5,355 bases of DNA from the NCBI GenBank assembly GCA_944392285.1, contig CALXWF010000048.1, forward strand, positions 1 through 5,355. Direction: 5' to 3'. The stretch's first letter is position 1, and every line of letters starts with the position of its first letter. The DNA comes from an uncultured Alphaproteobacteria bacterium. Lineage in GTDB: Bacteria > Pseudomonadota > Alphaproteobacteria > RF32 > CAG-239. The notes under the pieces are model-generated. The model was not told the origin of the DNA and did no database searches. It was given only the letters and a program-made list of their open reading frames with translations. Positions 1 through 5,250 of the stretch are shown piece by piece. Position numbers and translations under genes: made by a program.

Positions 1-340
1 TTAAAAATACCAAGATAAATCATCACGCCAATATCTTCGCTGTTTATATTTTCAAGGCGAGTTGCAGGAACGGTGAGCAGCATAAAAGGTACAATCATAA
101 CGACGCCGACCAATGCCATGGCAGCAACCAATTTCCAATGCTGTCGTAAAATATCTCCTTGCCGTTTAAAAGTTTTAATTGCAAAAGGAAGCATGATAAT
201 GCTTGCCGTAAGCCACCTGCCGAAAGCAAATTCAAAAGGCATGAGCTCTGTCGCAAAATAATTGGCAATAATCAGATTCAGGCTCCAAAAAATTATGGCC
301 GCCACTGCCAAAAATAACCATTACGAACTACGTTATGCAT
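1..340 (-). pseudogene. EamA/DMT-family transporter remnant, frameshifted and running off the left edge
   Basis: Read leftward, an open frame from 320 to the window edge encodes a hydrophobic protein: LAVAAIIFWSLNLIIANYFA, then MPFEFAFGRW, then LPFAIKTFKRQ. This matches the first membrane helices of drug/metabolite transporters (EamA domain), inner-membrane exporters of metabolites or drugs. That frame has an in-frame stop (321-323) and no good start. A well-placed ATG at 338-340 with an AGGGG ribosome site lies one frame off and gives MHNVVRNGYF. One extra A in the A5 run at 310-314 would join them as MHNVVRNGYFLAVAAIIFW, a typical DMT N-terminus. After WKLVAAMALVG the sequence passes directly to VVMIVPFML and later IGVMIYLGIF, which resembles helices near position 230 of an intact protein of about 300 residues, so roughly 110-120 residues seem to be missing. 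Family assignment is fairly secure. Pseudogene status is inferred, and a sequencing error could explain the frameshift. Confidence 0.6.
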
Positions 341-345
341 ATTAA

Positions 346-350
346 CCCCT
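346..350 (-). promoter_or_regulatory. Ribosome binding site of the transporter remnant
   Basis: On the minus strand AGGGG lies five bases before the ATG at 338-340. It decides the start of the frameshifted transporter: the EamA reading frame itself has only TTG/GTG codons downstream of a stop and no such signal. Confidence 0.55.
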
Positions 351-398
351 GTCTGATAAATATCTTGCATGTAACATAAGTATCTTTTTGCAATTTTA

Positions 399-432
399 AA
401 GACAAAAAGCCCGAGGAAGTTCTCGGACTTTT
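399..432 (-). terminator. Rho-independent terminator of the small membrane protein gene
   Basis: On the minus strand AAAAGTCCGAG (432-422) pairs with CTCGGGCTTTT (415-405) across the loop AACTTC. This makes an 11-bp stem with one G-U pair, and the T-rich stretch TGTCTTT follows. It begins three bases after the stop codon at 436-438, and it separates that gene from the transporter remnant downstream. Confidence 0.85.
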
Positions 433-435
433 GGG

Positions 436-780
436 TTACCACAAAAGGATGGCTGCGATTACGGCGTTTAAAATGGCCAGTCTTATAATGGTTTGCTCTG
501 GATAATGTGTGGGAATATGAAAATGTTTTTTTGCCACATTTGGATACTCTTTTGCCCATTTTATCCAACTTTGCACATGCCTATAATTTTTTAAGCACAT
601 AAAAAAGGCACTTCCGGAAATGGTGTTAATCAGGCAAATCAAGATAATGGCATAAACATCTGATACAAACCCGAGCAGTATATAAAATCCAATGGTAAAG
701 ATTGCCAAAAAAATACTGCAGAACATCATCACCTTCAGACGGCGTTGTCTTAAACTTATAAGCTTTTTCAAATTTTCCAT
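436..780 (-). CDS. Small three-helix membrane protein of unknown function
   Basis: This 114-residue protein is not recognised. It has a basic N-terminus (MENLKKLISLRQRRLK), hydrophobic segments at about 17-38 and 42-62, and a polar loop (64-97) rich in Lys, His and Trp (CLKNYRHVQSWIKWAKEYP). A final hydrophobic stretch (98-114) ends at the C-terminal Trp with no tail. Two N-terminal helices and a C-terminal helix suggest an integral inner-membrane protein. No catalytic motif is visible. The ATG at 778-780 is the first in frame, but no clear Shine-Dalgarno sequence precedes it. Support for a real gene comes from context: a good promoter about 40 bases upstream and a strong terminator directly after the stop. 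It is transcribed divergently from the acyltransferase gene. An overlapping leftward frame at 293-568 is best read as a shadow. Confidence 0.7.
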   Translation of the reverse strand: MENLKKLISLRQRRLKVMMFCSIFLAIFTIGFYILLGFVSDVYAIILICLINTISGSAFFMCLKNYRHVQSWIKWAKEYPNVAKKHFHIPTHYPEQTIIRLAILNAVIAAILLW

Positions 781-821
781 ATTACATAATTTTTAAGATT
801 AATAATATTTTGTTTGTATTA

Positions 822-850
822 ATCATAGTTCTAAAAAAAATATTTGTCTA
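822..850 (-). promoter_or_regulatory. Sigma70-type promoter for the small membrane protein gene
   Basis: On the minus strand TAGACA (850-845, five of six matches to TTGACA) is followed after exactly 17 bases by TATGAT (827-822, five of six matches to TATAAT). The predicted start is near 815, giving a leader of about 35 bases to the ATG at 780. The spacer carries an eight-base T run. It is paired with the rightward promoter at 863-891. Confidence 0.6.
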
Positions 851-862
851 TAGTTTTTTGTC

Positions 863-891
863 TAGACATTGCGCCTTATTTATTGTATAAC
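863..891 (+). promoter_or_regulatory. Sigma70-type promoter for the acyltransferase gene
   Basis: TAGACA (863-868) and TATAAC (886-891) are separated by 17 bases; the -35 box matches consensus at five of six positions. The expected start is near 898, 30 bases before the ATG at 928. The -35 box is the right half of a perfect ten-base palindrome, TGTCTAGACA (859-868), which could be a repressor or activator site. Confidence 0.6.
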
Positions 892-927
892 CAGAAAAAA
901 TAAAATTTTTATGTAAAACAAATTACT

Positions 928-1410
928 ATGGAACCATTTATACACAAACTTGCCGATGTTCAAAGTGAGCATATTGGCGAAGACACAAAGATTTGGCAGT
1001 TTTCAACGGTATTAAAAGATGCTGTTATTGGCAAAAATTGTAACATTTGCGCCAATGTTTTTATTGAAAACGATGTCAAAGTCGGAGACAACGTCACGGT
1101 CAAATGCGGTGTTCAGCTGTGGGACGGCATTACCTTGGAAGATAATGTTTTTGTCGGGCCGAATGTTACTTTTACCAATGATAAACACCCGCGCTCAAAG
1201 GTCTATCCTGACAAATTTTGGCGGACGACGGTCAAAAAAGGCGCCTCAATCGGAGGCAACGCCACGATTTGCCCCGGAGTTACCATAGGTGAGGGGGCAA
1301 TGGTGGGAGCCGGTGCGGTTGTAACCAAAGATGTTCCGCCTTTTGTAACGGTCGTCGGCAATCCGGCAAAAGTTATCGGAATAGCTCCAAATAAAAAAAC
1401 GTTCTCATAA
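928..1410 (+). CDS. Hexapeptide-repeat sugar-nucleotide acyltransferase (WbbJ/FdtC-like)
   Basis: This 160-residue protein is built almost entirely of left-handed beta-helix hexapeptide repeats, from about residue 5 (FIHKLADVQSEHIGEDTKIW) to about 150. It has the conserved FTNDKHPRS segment (82-90), the glycine-rich IGGNATICPGVTIGEGAMVG (108-127) and the typical end KDVPPFVTVVGNPAKVIG. This pattern matches the acetyltransferases that N-acetylate amino groups of nucleotide-linked amino sugars (FdtC, QdtC, WbpD/WlbB group), cytoplasmic trimers that use acetyl-CoA and feed O-antigen, capsule or glycan synthesis. The exact sugar cannot be read from sequence. Length is normal to slightly short. 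No clear Shine-Dalgarno precedes the ATG, but that start gives the usual N-terminus and sits 30 bases after the promoter. No sugar dehydrogenase, aminotransferase or glycosyltransferase lies nearby, so the gene is an orphan here. Its last codons form the left arm of a terminator. Confidence 0.87.
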   Translation: MEPFIHKLADVQSEHIGEDTKIWQFSTVLKDAVIGKNCNICANVFIENDVKVGDNVTVKCGVQLWDGITLEDNVFVGPNVTFTNDKHPRSKVYPDKFWRTTVKKGASIGGNATICPGVTIGEGAMVGAGAVVTKDVPPFVTVVGNPAKVIGIAPNKKTFS

Positions 1411-1426
1411 GTGAGAACGTTTTTTT
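1393..1426. terminator. Bidirectional terminator between the acyltransferase gene and proS
   Basis: ACGTTCTCA (1399-1407) pairs perfectly with TGAGAACGT (1412-1420), and the flanking A run (1393-1398) pairs with the T run (1421-1426), giving up to 15 bp around the loop TAAG. Either strand ends in a U tract, so it can stop both converging genes. The acyltransferase stop codon (1408-1410) lies in the loop and its last six codons lie largely in the left arm. proS ends at 1443, beyond the other arm. Confidence 0.9.
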
Positions 1427-1442
1427 ATAAAGATTATGCCTT

Positions 1443-2963
1443 TTAGTAAGAACGAGCATAAATTACATCAAGCGTTGCACCTGATTTTCCGGTTAACAGA
1501 CATTCTCCTTCGGTTCCGCTTTGGTCAAACGGAATACAACGAATGGTAATTTTCATGGCTTTGAGTAATTCTTCGCTGTTTGGGTCTTGGCACCATTTGC
1601 CGCGAACAAAAGCAACTTTACCTTGCTTACCGTCCTCAATCCAAACGTTAGATTCTCCGAAATATTTAACAAAATCCTCATGGGTTGTAATATCCGTGCG
1701 AACGTTCATGTCTTGGCGAGCTTTGGCTTTTTCAAACATTTGTTTTTGGATGTTTTCCAAACGTGAGCCGATTGTTGCAACAAAAGCGGAGGCCTCGGCG
1801 ATTTCCTTACCTTCAGGAGTCAAGACTTTCAAGCGTTCTTTAACCATTACTTTATGCGCTTCAACATCTCTCATGCCGATTTCGCAAATAACCGGCGCGC
1901 CTTTACGTGTCCACTCCCAGAATTTATCAACACTCTTGCGGTCGCGCTTGTCGATTTTGCAACGAATTTTTTCGCCGAAAGCAGTTTTTGCAGAAATTTC
2001 TTTTTGCAAGTCTGAAATATATTGCATAACGGTTGCTTCATCTTCAACATTTTTAATAACCGGAACAAACACAACCTGATAAGGTGCAATCCGCGGCGGA
2101 ACAACCATGCCCTCATCATCGGCATGGGTCATAATAACGCCGCCGATAAGACGAGTTGAAACACCCCAAGAAGTCGTATAAGCATATTCGGGTTGGTTAT
2201 TGGCATTAATAAAGGAGATGTTGGCTGATTTTGCAAAGTTCTGTCCTAAGAAATGCGATGTTCCGGCTTGCAGAGCTTTACCGTCTTGCATCATGGCTTC
2301 AATACAATATGTATCAACCGCACCAGGGAATTTTTCGTGTTCGGGTTTACGACCGGCAATAACCGGTGTTGCCAAAGCATTTTCAACCACATCTTTATAG
2401 ACATGCAGCATTTTAATTGTTTCTTCTTCGGCTTCTTTAGCAGTTGCATGAGCCGTATGCCCTTCCTGCCACAAAAACTCTCTGGTTCTAAGGAACAAGC
2501 GGGGGCGCATTTCCCAGCGAACGACGTTTGCCCATTGATTAATCAAAACCGGCAAGTCACGATAAGATTTAATCCATTTAGAAAAAGAATCAGCAATAAT
2601 TGCTTCCGAAGTCGGGCGCACGATAAGCGGTTCTTCGAGCTTTGAATCAGGAACGAGTTTCCCGTCTTTCATGCTCAGGCGTGAATGAGTAACCACGGCC
2701 ATTTCTTTAGCAAAGCCGTCAACATGTTCAGCCTCTTTTTGGAAAAAAGAAAGTGGAATAAACATCGGAAAATAGCAGTTTTCGTGATCGGTTTCTCTAA
2801 ATTTGACATCAAAAATATCACGGATTCTTTCCCAAATTCCGTATCCCCAAGGTTTAATGACCATGCAGCCCGGAGAAGAAGAGTTTTCGGCCATATCAGC
2901 TTCAGAGATAACATTTTGGTACCATTCGGGATAATTCCCGGCTCGAGTGTTTTTCAAAGACAT
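1443..2963 (-). CDS. proS: Prolyl-tRNA synthetase, archaeal/eukaryotic-like short class
   Basis: ProRS charges tRNA-Pro with proline using ATP in the cytoplasm. The 506-residue protein shows the class II core: the dimer-interface region around 45-80, RPTSE (116-120), motif 2 RTREFLWQEGHTAHA (159-173), the substrate region TYCIEAMMQDGKALQAGTSH (218-237) and motif 3 MTHADDEGMVVPPRIAP (278-294). The anticodon-binding domain follows (about 295-400). An extra C-terminal domain ends in YARSY, the conserved terminal Tyr of this class. There is no editing (INS) insertion between motifs 2 and 3, as expected for the short class. The C-terminal zinc site (C-x4-C ... C-x2-C) is degraded: Cys458 and Cys488 remain, while the partner positions are Ser463 and Thr491. 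The ATG at 2961-2963 is supported by AAGGAA seven bases upstream. The gene stands alone, with a terminator-like hairpin in its leader and a shared terminator after it. Most alphaproteobacteria use a different, roughly 440-residue bacterial ProRS, so transfer is possible if the host is one. Confidence 0.97.
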   Translation of the reverse strand: MSLKNTRAGNYPEWYQNVISEADMAENSSSPGCMVIKPWGYGIWERIRDIFDVKFRETDHENCYFPMFIPLSFFQKEAEHVDGFAKEMAVVTHSRLSMKDGKLVPDSKLEEPLIVRPTSEAIIADSFSKWIKSYRDLPVLINQWANVVRWEMRPRLFLRTREFLWQEGHTAHATAKEAEEETIKMLHVYKDVVENALATPVIAGRKPEHEKFPGAVDTYCIEAMMQDGKALQAGTSHFLGQNFAKSANISFINANNQPEYAYTTSWGVSTRLIGGVIMTHADDEGMVVPPRIAPYQVVFVPVIKNVEDEATVMQYISDLQKEISAKTAFGEKIRCKIDKRDRKSVDKFWEWTRKGAPVICEIGMRDVEAHKVMVKERLKVLTPEGKEIAEASAFVATIGSRLENIQKQMFEKAKARQDMNVRTDITTHEDFVKYFGESNVWIEDGKQGKVAFVRGKWCQDPNSEELLKAMKITIRCIPFDQSGTEGECLLTGKSGATLDVIYARSY

Positions 2964-2985
2964 TTCAATTTTCCTTTAATATCGC

Positions 2986-3016
2986 AATTAAAAATCCGCC
3001 GCCCCAATGCGGCAGA
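2986..3016 (-). terminator. Terminator-like hairpin in the proS leader (possible attenuator)
   Basis: On the minus strand TCTGCCGC (3016-3009) pairs with GCGGCGGA (3002-2995) as eight pairs (one G-U) around the loop ATTGGG, followed directly by TTTTTAATT. This is the form of an intrinsic terminator, 27 bases before the proS ATG. No leftward gene lies upstream for it to terminate, so premature termination of proS transcription is the simplest role. I see no T-box sequence or Pro-rich leader peptide, and no clear antiterminator. The eight-base CGCCCCAA occurs at 3000-3007 and again at 3020-3027. Confidence 0.5.
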
Positions 3017-3085
3017 TAACGCCCCAACTTAACAGAGTTTTTTTGATTTGTGAAGTATCAAAACGACAATATATTTCAAAAAAAG

Positions 3086-3113
3086 AGTATATAAAATGAA
3101 AAGCACTTGCTAA
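3086..3113 (-). promoter_or_regulatory. Candidate promoter of proS
   Basis: On the minus strand TTAGCA (3113-3108, four of six matches) is separated by 16 bases from TATACT (3091-3086, five of six). The start would be near 3079, giving a leader of about 115 bases that includes the hairpin at 2995-3016. Its -35 box overlaps that of the opposite cold-shock promoter. A promoter closer to proS cannot be excluded. Confidence 0.35.
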
Positions 3114-3146
3114 AATTCACAATTTTGAATATACCATAAGTATAAC
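3107..3146 (+). promoter_or_regulatory. Candidate promoter of the cold-shock gene
   Basis: Two readings are possible. TTGCTA (3107-3112), a 17-base spacer and TATACC (3130-3135) gives a start near 3142. TTCACA (3116-3121) with TATAAC (3141-3146) has better boxes but a long 19-base spacer, and gives a start near 3153. Either one leaves a leader of about 120-133 bases, as expected for cspA-type genes. Confidence 0.35.
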
Positions 3147-3274
3147 TAAGCTCTGTGGGGTAAGAAATTTCTTGCCGGATAATTGTTTCGACCATAGCAC
3201 ACAAAGTCAGGAAACAGTCTACCACATCAACGTAGTTATATCGGATTAACCTGTAATTATAAAGGATATGCGTT
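3142..3274 (+). promoter_or_regulatory. Long 5' leader of the cold-shock gene
   Basis: About 130 bases without an open frame precede the cold-shock ATG. A near-perfect palindrome GGTAAGAAATTTCTTGCC (3159-3176) can form a hairpin near the 5' end. Close to the start, ATATC (3238-3242) can pair with GATAT (3265-3269), covering the end of the Shine-Dalgarno AAAGGA (3261-3266). Long structured leaders that refold with temperature are known for cspA mRNAs of enterobacteria. A similar role here is inferred from length and position only, and I do not see a recognisable E. coli-type cold box. Confidence 0.4.
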
Positions 3275-3478
3275 ATGGCAACAGGAACAGTTAAATGGTT
3301 TAATAACAGAAAAGGCTATGGCTTTATTACCCCAGATGAAGGCGGTTCAGATGTGTTTGTTCACATTTCTGCCGTACAAAAAGCCGGCTTAAAGACACTC
3401 AAAGACGGCACCAAAATTAGCTATGAGCTGATGACCGAAAGAGGCAAAACCGTTGCCGGAGACTTAAAACTGGCTTAG
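3275..3478 (+). CDS. CspA-family cold-shock protein
   Basis: This 67-residue protein is a single cold-shock (OB-fold) domain: MATGTVKWFNNRKGYGFI, RNP1 at 13-18 (KGYGFI) and RNP2 at 27-32 (VFVHIS), with the usual aromatic surface residues Trp8, Phe9, Tyr15, Phe17, Phe28 and His30. Such proteins bind single-stranded RNA and DNA and act as cytoplasmic RNA chaperones that melt secondary structure, often induced by cold or growth changes. Length is normal for the family and both motifs are intact. The ATG is preceded by AAAGGA (3261-3266) at eight bases; another ATG at 3268-3270 is out of frame. It is a single-gene unit with a long leader and a strong terminator. Which csp paralogue it is, and whether it is cold-inducible, cannot be told from sequence. 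Confidence 0.96.
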   Translation: MATGTVKWFNNRKGYGFITPDEGGSDVFVHISAVQKAGLKTLKDGTKISYELMTERGKTVAGDLKLA

Positions 3479-3502
3479 TGAAGAACTATTTTGGTTTTTT
3501 GC

Positions 3503-3535
3503 AGAATCCCCGCCCAAAAGCGGGGATTCTTTATT
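3503..3535 (+). terminator. Rho-independent terminator of the cold-shock gene
   Basis: AGAATCCCCGC (3503-3513) pairs perfectly over 11 bp with GCGGGGATTCT (3520-3530) around the loop CCAAAA, followed by TTATT. It lies 25 bases after the stop codon. The stem is strong but the T tract is short. Confidence 0.88.
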
Positions 3536-3556
3536 GCTTGCAATGAGTATTAATGG

Positions 3557-3584
3557 TTGCTTTTATAAGCAATTTGTATATAAT
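3557..3584 (+). promoter_or_regulatory. Promoter of the 442-residue protein gene, with overlapping inverted repeat
   Basis: A perfect -10 box TATAAT (3579-3584) has TTGCTT (3557-3562, weak -35) 16 bases upstream. The start would be near 3591, leaving a leader of about 30 bases before the ATG at 3622. TTGCTT and AAGCAA (3567-3572) form a six-base inverted repeat with a TTAT centre overlapping the -35 box, a possible operator. Confidence 0.5.
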
Positions 3585-3621
3585 AAAGAAAAATTAAAAG
3601 AGCAAAACCGGAGTAAGAATA

Positions 3622-4950
3622 ATGGATATACAAGAAGCGATTCGTCTTTTGGAAGCAGGCCGCTTGGAAGATTTAGATCTTGATGTTCTTTGGGAAATTG
3701 AGGAGGCTTTGGCCACAGGCCTTGGAAGTCAAGGCTATTATATACAGTTTAAGAATATCGTAAGCGGGCAGAATCCAAAATTTCCGGCTTTTGTGCAAGC
3801 GCCGTTGGCTGAGCGTTCTTTGGCTTTCAAACAAGTGGCGGAAGCTAATGTTAAAGCCTTAAAAGGCATAGAAAAAGAGGTAAATCTTTTTGCCACAGAT
3901 GATAAAGGGAATATTAAGAACCCCGAAGCTGAAGCTGTCTTTAATTTTTACCGCCAAGTCCAAATCGAAAATAAATCCCATGCCGACAAAGTAACATCTG
4001 AAGATTTTTTCCGCAATCTGAATGCAATGGCAGTCTTAGATGCACATGAGAAGATATATTTAACCCCGCGTTTTGCCGAGTTTAGCAAGGAAGAACAAAT
4101 TAAAGCCTATGAAAATGCCTTACTTATGAGCCTGCAGGAAACGGCATTTATCTTGGCCTCTAACCAAGAAATTGAAGACCGAGAGGTCGGTACGGCAAAA
4201 GAGATAAAGCCGCGCACGATTGAAGATAAACTCTCTCAAATAATGTCAGGAGAAGAGGGAAGCAAACTAAAAATCAGCAACCGCAATCTTATCGGCACCT
4301 TAAGTGCGGGGATGAATCGTTTGCGCAATTCGGCGCGCCGCCTGTCTGTCATGACAGATGAAAACCACCTGACAAACGAAATCAAGGCCGTAGATATCCA
4401 ATTTATTCGCAGCTATCCGGATAACTATCCGGCCATGAAACCTCTGAGCCGCGGTATGGGGGTATCTTTTATTGCCGGGCCGGTCGGCAGAAGCTCATAC
4501 GGAGCATGGAAAATTAGCTCAGCCTTGCATAAAGAAACGGGTATTATTCAAAAGGATAATCTCTTTTCTTATATTCGCAAACAACCGAGTTTCTTAAAAA
4601 TATTAGGGCACAAGCTGGCTAAATCAATTTCACAAGTAATAACAACAATCCTTTGTGCCAAAGAAGCCGGCATGATTAATGATACGGTTGCACGCAACTG
4701 GAAATCTTTTTCCAATCTGTTAAAGCCTCGTTCAAACAGTGTATCGGCACAAAGAATAGAGGCGCGCTTTAACACGACTTTAGCCTCCATAAATGCCAAG
4801 ACAGAATTTGCTGTTGCACAAGAAGATGTGAAAAAAACGACATCTTTACTAAAAGAAATAGCCAGAAGCCGTATAGGTCAAATGTTTTGCAAAGATAAGT
4901 CTACATCAGCGCAAAAATTGCAGACAGGCAAAACTGCCGAACGAGAATAA
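3622..4950 (+). CDS. Hypothetical 442-residue soluble, helix-rich protein
   Basis: I do not recognise this protein. The start is well supported: GGAG (3610-3613) lies eight bases before the ATG and a TATAAT box lies 38 bases upstream. It has no signal peptide and no membrane segment, so it is probably cytoplasmic unless exported by a signal I cannot see. The N-terminal part (1-210) is acidic and appears helical (MDIQEAIRLLEAGRLEDLDL; LWEIEEALATG; EFSKEEQIKAYENALLMSLQ). A basic stretch follows (232-240, NRLRNSARR). The middle holds a Gly/Ser-rich segment, LSRGMGVSFIAGPVGRSSYG (275-294), that could be a compact core. The C-terminal 120 residues are basic, with LGHKLAKSISQVITTILCAK (328-347) and a charged tail. 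No catalytic motif, nucleotide-binding loop or zinc site is evident. A Cys-poor, helix-rich profile with a basic C-terminus would fit a nucleic-acid- or protein-binding role, but that is speculation. No neighbour suggests a pathway. A tandem hairpin repeat array lies 50 bases downstream. Confidence 0.85.
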   Translation: MDIQEAIRLLEAGRLEDLDLDVLWEIEEALATGLGSQGYYIQFKNIVSGQNPKFPAFVQAPLAERSLAFKQVAEANVKALKGIEKEVNLFATDDKGNIKNPEAEAVFNFYRQVQIENKSHADKVTSEDFFRNLNAMAVLDAHEKIYLTPRFAEFSKEEQIKAYENALLMSLQETAFILASNQEIEDREVGTAKEIKPRTIEDKLSQIMSGEEGSKLKISNRNLIGTLSAGMNRLRNSARRLSVMTDENHLTNEIKAVDIQFIRSYPDNYPAMKPLSRGMGVSFIAGPVGRSSYGAWKISSALHKETGIIQKDNLFSYIRKQPSFLKILGHKLAKSISQVITTILCAKEAGMINDTVARNWKSFSNLLKPRSNSVSAQRIEARFNTTLASINAKTEFAVAQEDVKKTTSLLKEIARSRIGQMFCKDKSTSAQKLQTGKTAERE

Positions 4951-5000
4951 AGATAGCAAGAACCTATCCCCGGAATAAGCTTACGCTGATAATTATTTTT

Positions 5001-5201
5001 TTATTCTCTCTCCCTTGATGGGGAGGACATCTCCTTTTTATTTTCCCTCCCTTTATGACGGGGGAGGACATCTCCTTTTTATTTTCCCTCCCTTTATGAC
5101 GGGGGAGAACATCTCCTTTTTATTTTCCCTCCCTTTATGACGGGGGAGAACATCTCCTTTTTATTTTCCCTCCCCCTTGACGGGGGAGGGTTAGGGTGGG
5201 G
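5001..5201. repeat. 41-bp tandem array of palindromic, terminator-like units
   Basis: Five units follow one another: a shortened variant (5001-5037), three 41-bp copies (5038-5078, 5079-5119, 5120-5160) and a diverged last unit (5161-5201). The second and third full copies are identical, and the first differs by one base. Each full copy contains CCCTCCC and GGGGGAG around TTTATGAC, and then a second small palindrome such as GGAGAACATCTCC followed by TTTTTATTTT. Units therefore resemble weak intrinsic terminators on the plus strand; the minus strand is G-rich. The last unit has a perfect nine-base stem, CCCTCCCCC (5168-5176) with GGGGGAGGG (5182-5190), and then GGTTAGGGTGGGGGTG. The outer units look like the two edges of one dispersed palindromic element, with the middle amplified by slippage or unequal exchange. 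It could end transcription of the 442-residue protein gene. Confidence 0.85.
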
Positions 5202-5250
5202 GTGATTTTCTTTCTTGTCATTCCAAAGGCCAGTCCCAACTCTCTATACT

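Noticed and set aside
73..261. Rightward 62-residue open frame.
   Set aside because: It lies opposite the transporter frame, whose hydrophobic DMT pattern is much more convincing.
293..568. Leftward 91-residue open frame overlapping the end of the small membrane protein gene.
   Set aside because: It overlaps a better-supported gene in another frame and crosses that gene's terminator. Only its last part (340-310) is meaningful, as the start of the frameshifted transporter.
911..916. ATGTAA start-stop minimal frame in the acyltransferase leader.
   Set aside because: It has no ribosome site and lies in a very AT-rich leader where such a string arises easily by chance.
1543..3032. Several rightward open frames of 66-178 residues across the proS region.
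   Set aside because: They are antisense shadows of a fully conserved prolyl-tRNA synthetase gene and have no start signals of their own.
2986..3079. T-box riboswitch upstream of proS.
   Set aside because: No T-box consensus or specifier stem is visible; only a simple terminator-like hairpin is present.
4972..5003. Possible terminator directly after the 442-residue gene (AGC-TTAC-GCT followed by a T7 run).
   Set aside because: The stem is only three base pairs. The tandem hairpin array downstream is a better candidate for transcript ending.
5001..5201. CRISPR array.
   Set aside because: The 41-bp units are contiguous with no unique spacers between them, so this is a tandem repeat.
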